Origin: Apostichopus japonicus
Lineage: Eukaryota > Echinodermata > Holothuroidea > Aspidochirotida > Stichopodidae
Assembly: GCF_037975245.1 (NCBI RefSeq)
Contig: NC_092563.1
Span: 15,208,094-15,272,093 of the forward strand
Direction: 5' to 3'
DNA: 64,000 nucleotides
The notes beneath the pieces are model-generated. The model had not been told where the DNA came from. It saw nothing but the letters and a program-made list of their open reading frames with translations, and made no database searches. A program made the translations under genes and the position numbers. Shown here one piece after another: positions 63,855 to 64,000 of the stretch; position 1 is the first letter of the stretch, and each line of letters opens with the position of its first letter.

Positions 63855-64000
63855 GAAAATTGTAATGAGTTGGAAAATCAAGAACAGTGAAAAAACTTCC
63901 AGCCCTCATTGGGATTCGAACCCGGGCCTCCCGCTCTGTACGCGGACACCCTAACCACTAGGCTATGGACGCTGATTGTATGTCCAGTGGTTCGAAACCG
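63854..64000 (-). mobile_element. tRNA-derived SINE, family C (cut by window edge)
   Basis: The minus strand reads GTCCATAGCCTAGTGGTTAG, GTGTCCGCGTACAGAGCGGG, B box GGGTTCGAATCCC, then a tail region GTTCTTGATTTTCCAACTC that ends in (TA)n. The head is a good tRNA match (A box TAGCCTAGTGG). The body is very short. The fragment at 33464-33526 is a second copy. Confidence 0.8.

Noticed and set aside
63650-63890. Ile-Tyr repeat peptides
   Set aside because: Translation of the (TA)n tract.
63895-63990. Possible genuine tRNA gene on the minus strand
   Set aside because: Followed by a SINE tail and (TA)n, and a truncated sister copy lies at 33464, so it is a SINE head.

Overview
The window is animal nuclear DNA. 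It is A+T-rich (roughly two thirds by eye), with two recognisable coding exons about 38 kb apart in a sea of short repeats. There are no operons, no long ORFs and no bacterial-type features. The exons, the tRNA-derived SINEs and the hAT-type MITEs all fit an invertebrate metazoan. A marine deuterostome such as an echinoderm is my best guess, but the sequence alone does not prove it.

Layout of genes. (1) A minus-strand exon at 7112-7322 encodes the N-terminus and first part of the PH domain of a phospholipase C gamma (PLCG). It ends in a consensus GTAAGT donor, and the rest of the gene must lie to the left, mostly or wholly outside the window. (2) A plus-strand exon at 44992-45513 carries a short 5'UTR and the first 126 codons of a junctophilin (JPH; five MORN repeats). 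It also ends in a GTAAGT donor. I find no later JPH exon, so intron 1 appears to exceed 18 kb. The genes are divergent. Both act in calcium signalling (IP3 production; membrane junctions that hold Ca2+ channels). In human, PLCG1/JPH2 share chromosome 20q and PLCG2/JPH3 share 16q, so this linkage may be ancient.

Layout of repeats. 1-620: 159-bp tandem array. 2-5 kb: tRNA-type SINEs and a 132-bp tandem array. 10.2-11.4 kb: 43-bp satellite, about 26 copies. 14-15 kb: foldback element and 163-bp tandem repeat. 16.7-17.2, 22.6-23.1, 24.0-24.3 and 44.2-44.5 kb: non-autonomous hAT-like elements, three with perfect 8-bp target duplications. 20.2 and 23.6 kb: two inverted 89-bp blocks differing at one base. 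12.4, 31.0, 48.3 and 62.7 kb: a dispersed family of mostly 320-370 bp with related ends. 49.0 kb: a 115-bp retroposed copy inside a perfect 15-bp target duplication. 51.4 kb: long (TACA)n. 62.3 and 63.9 kb: further SINEs. Homopolymer G/C runs of 9-17 bases are scattered throughout.

The remaining tens of kilobases hold no coding sequence I can recognise. Most of the short open frames there are chance frames or run through repeats.
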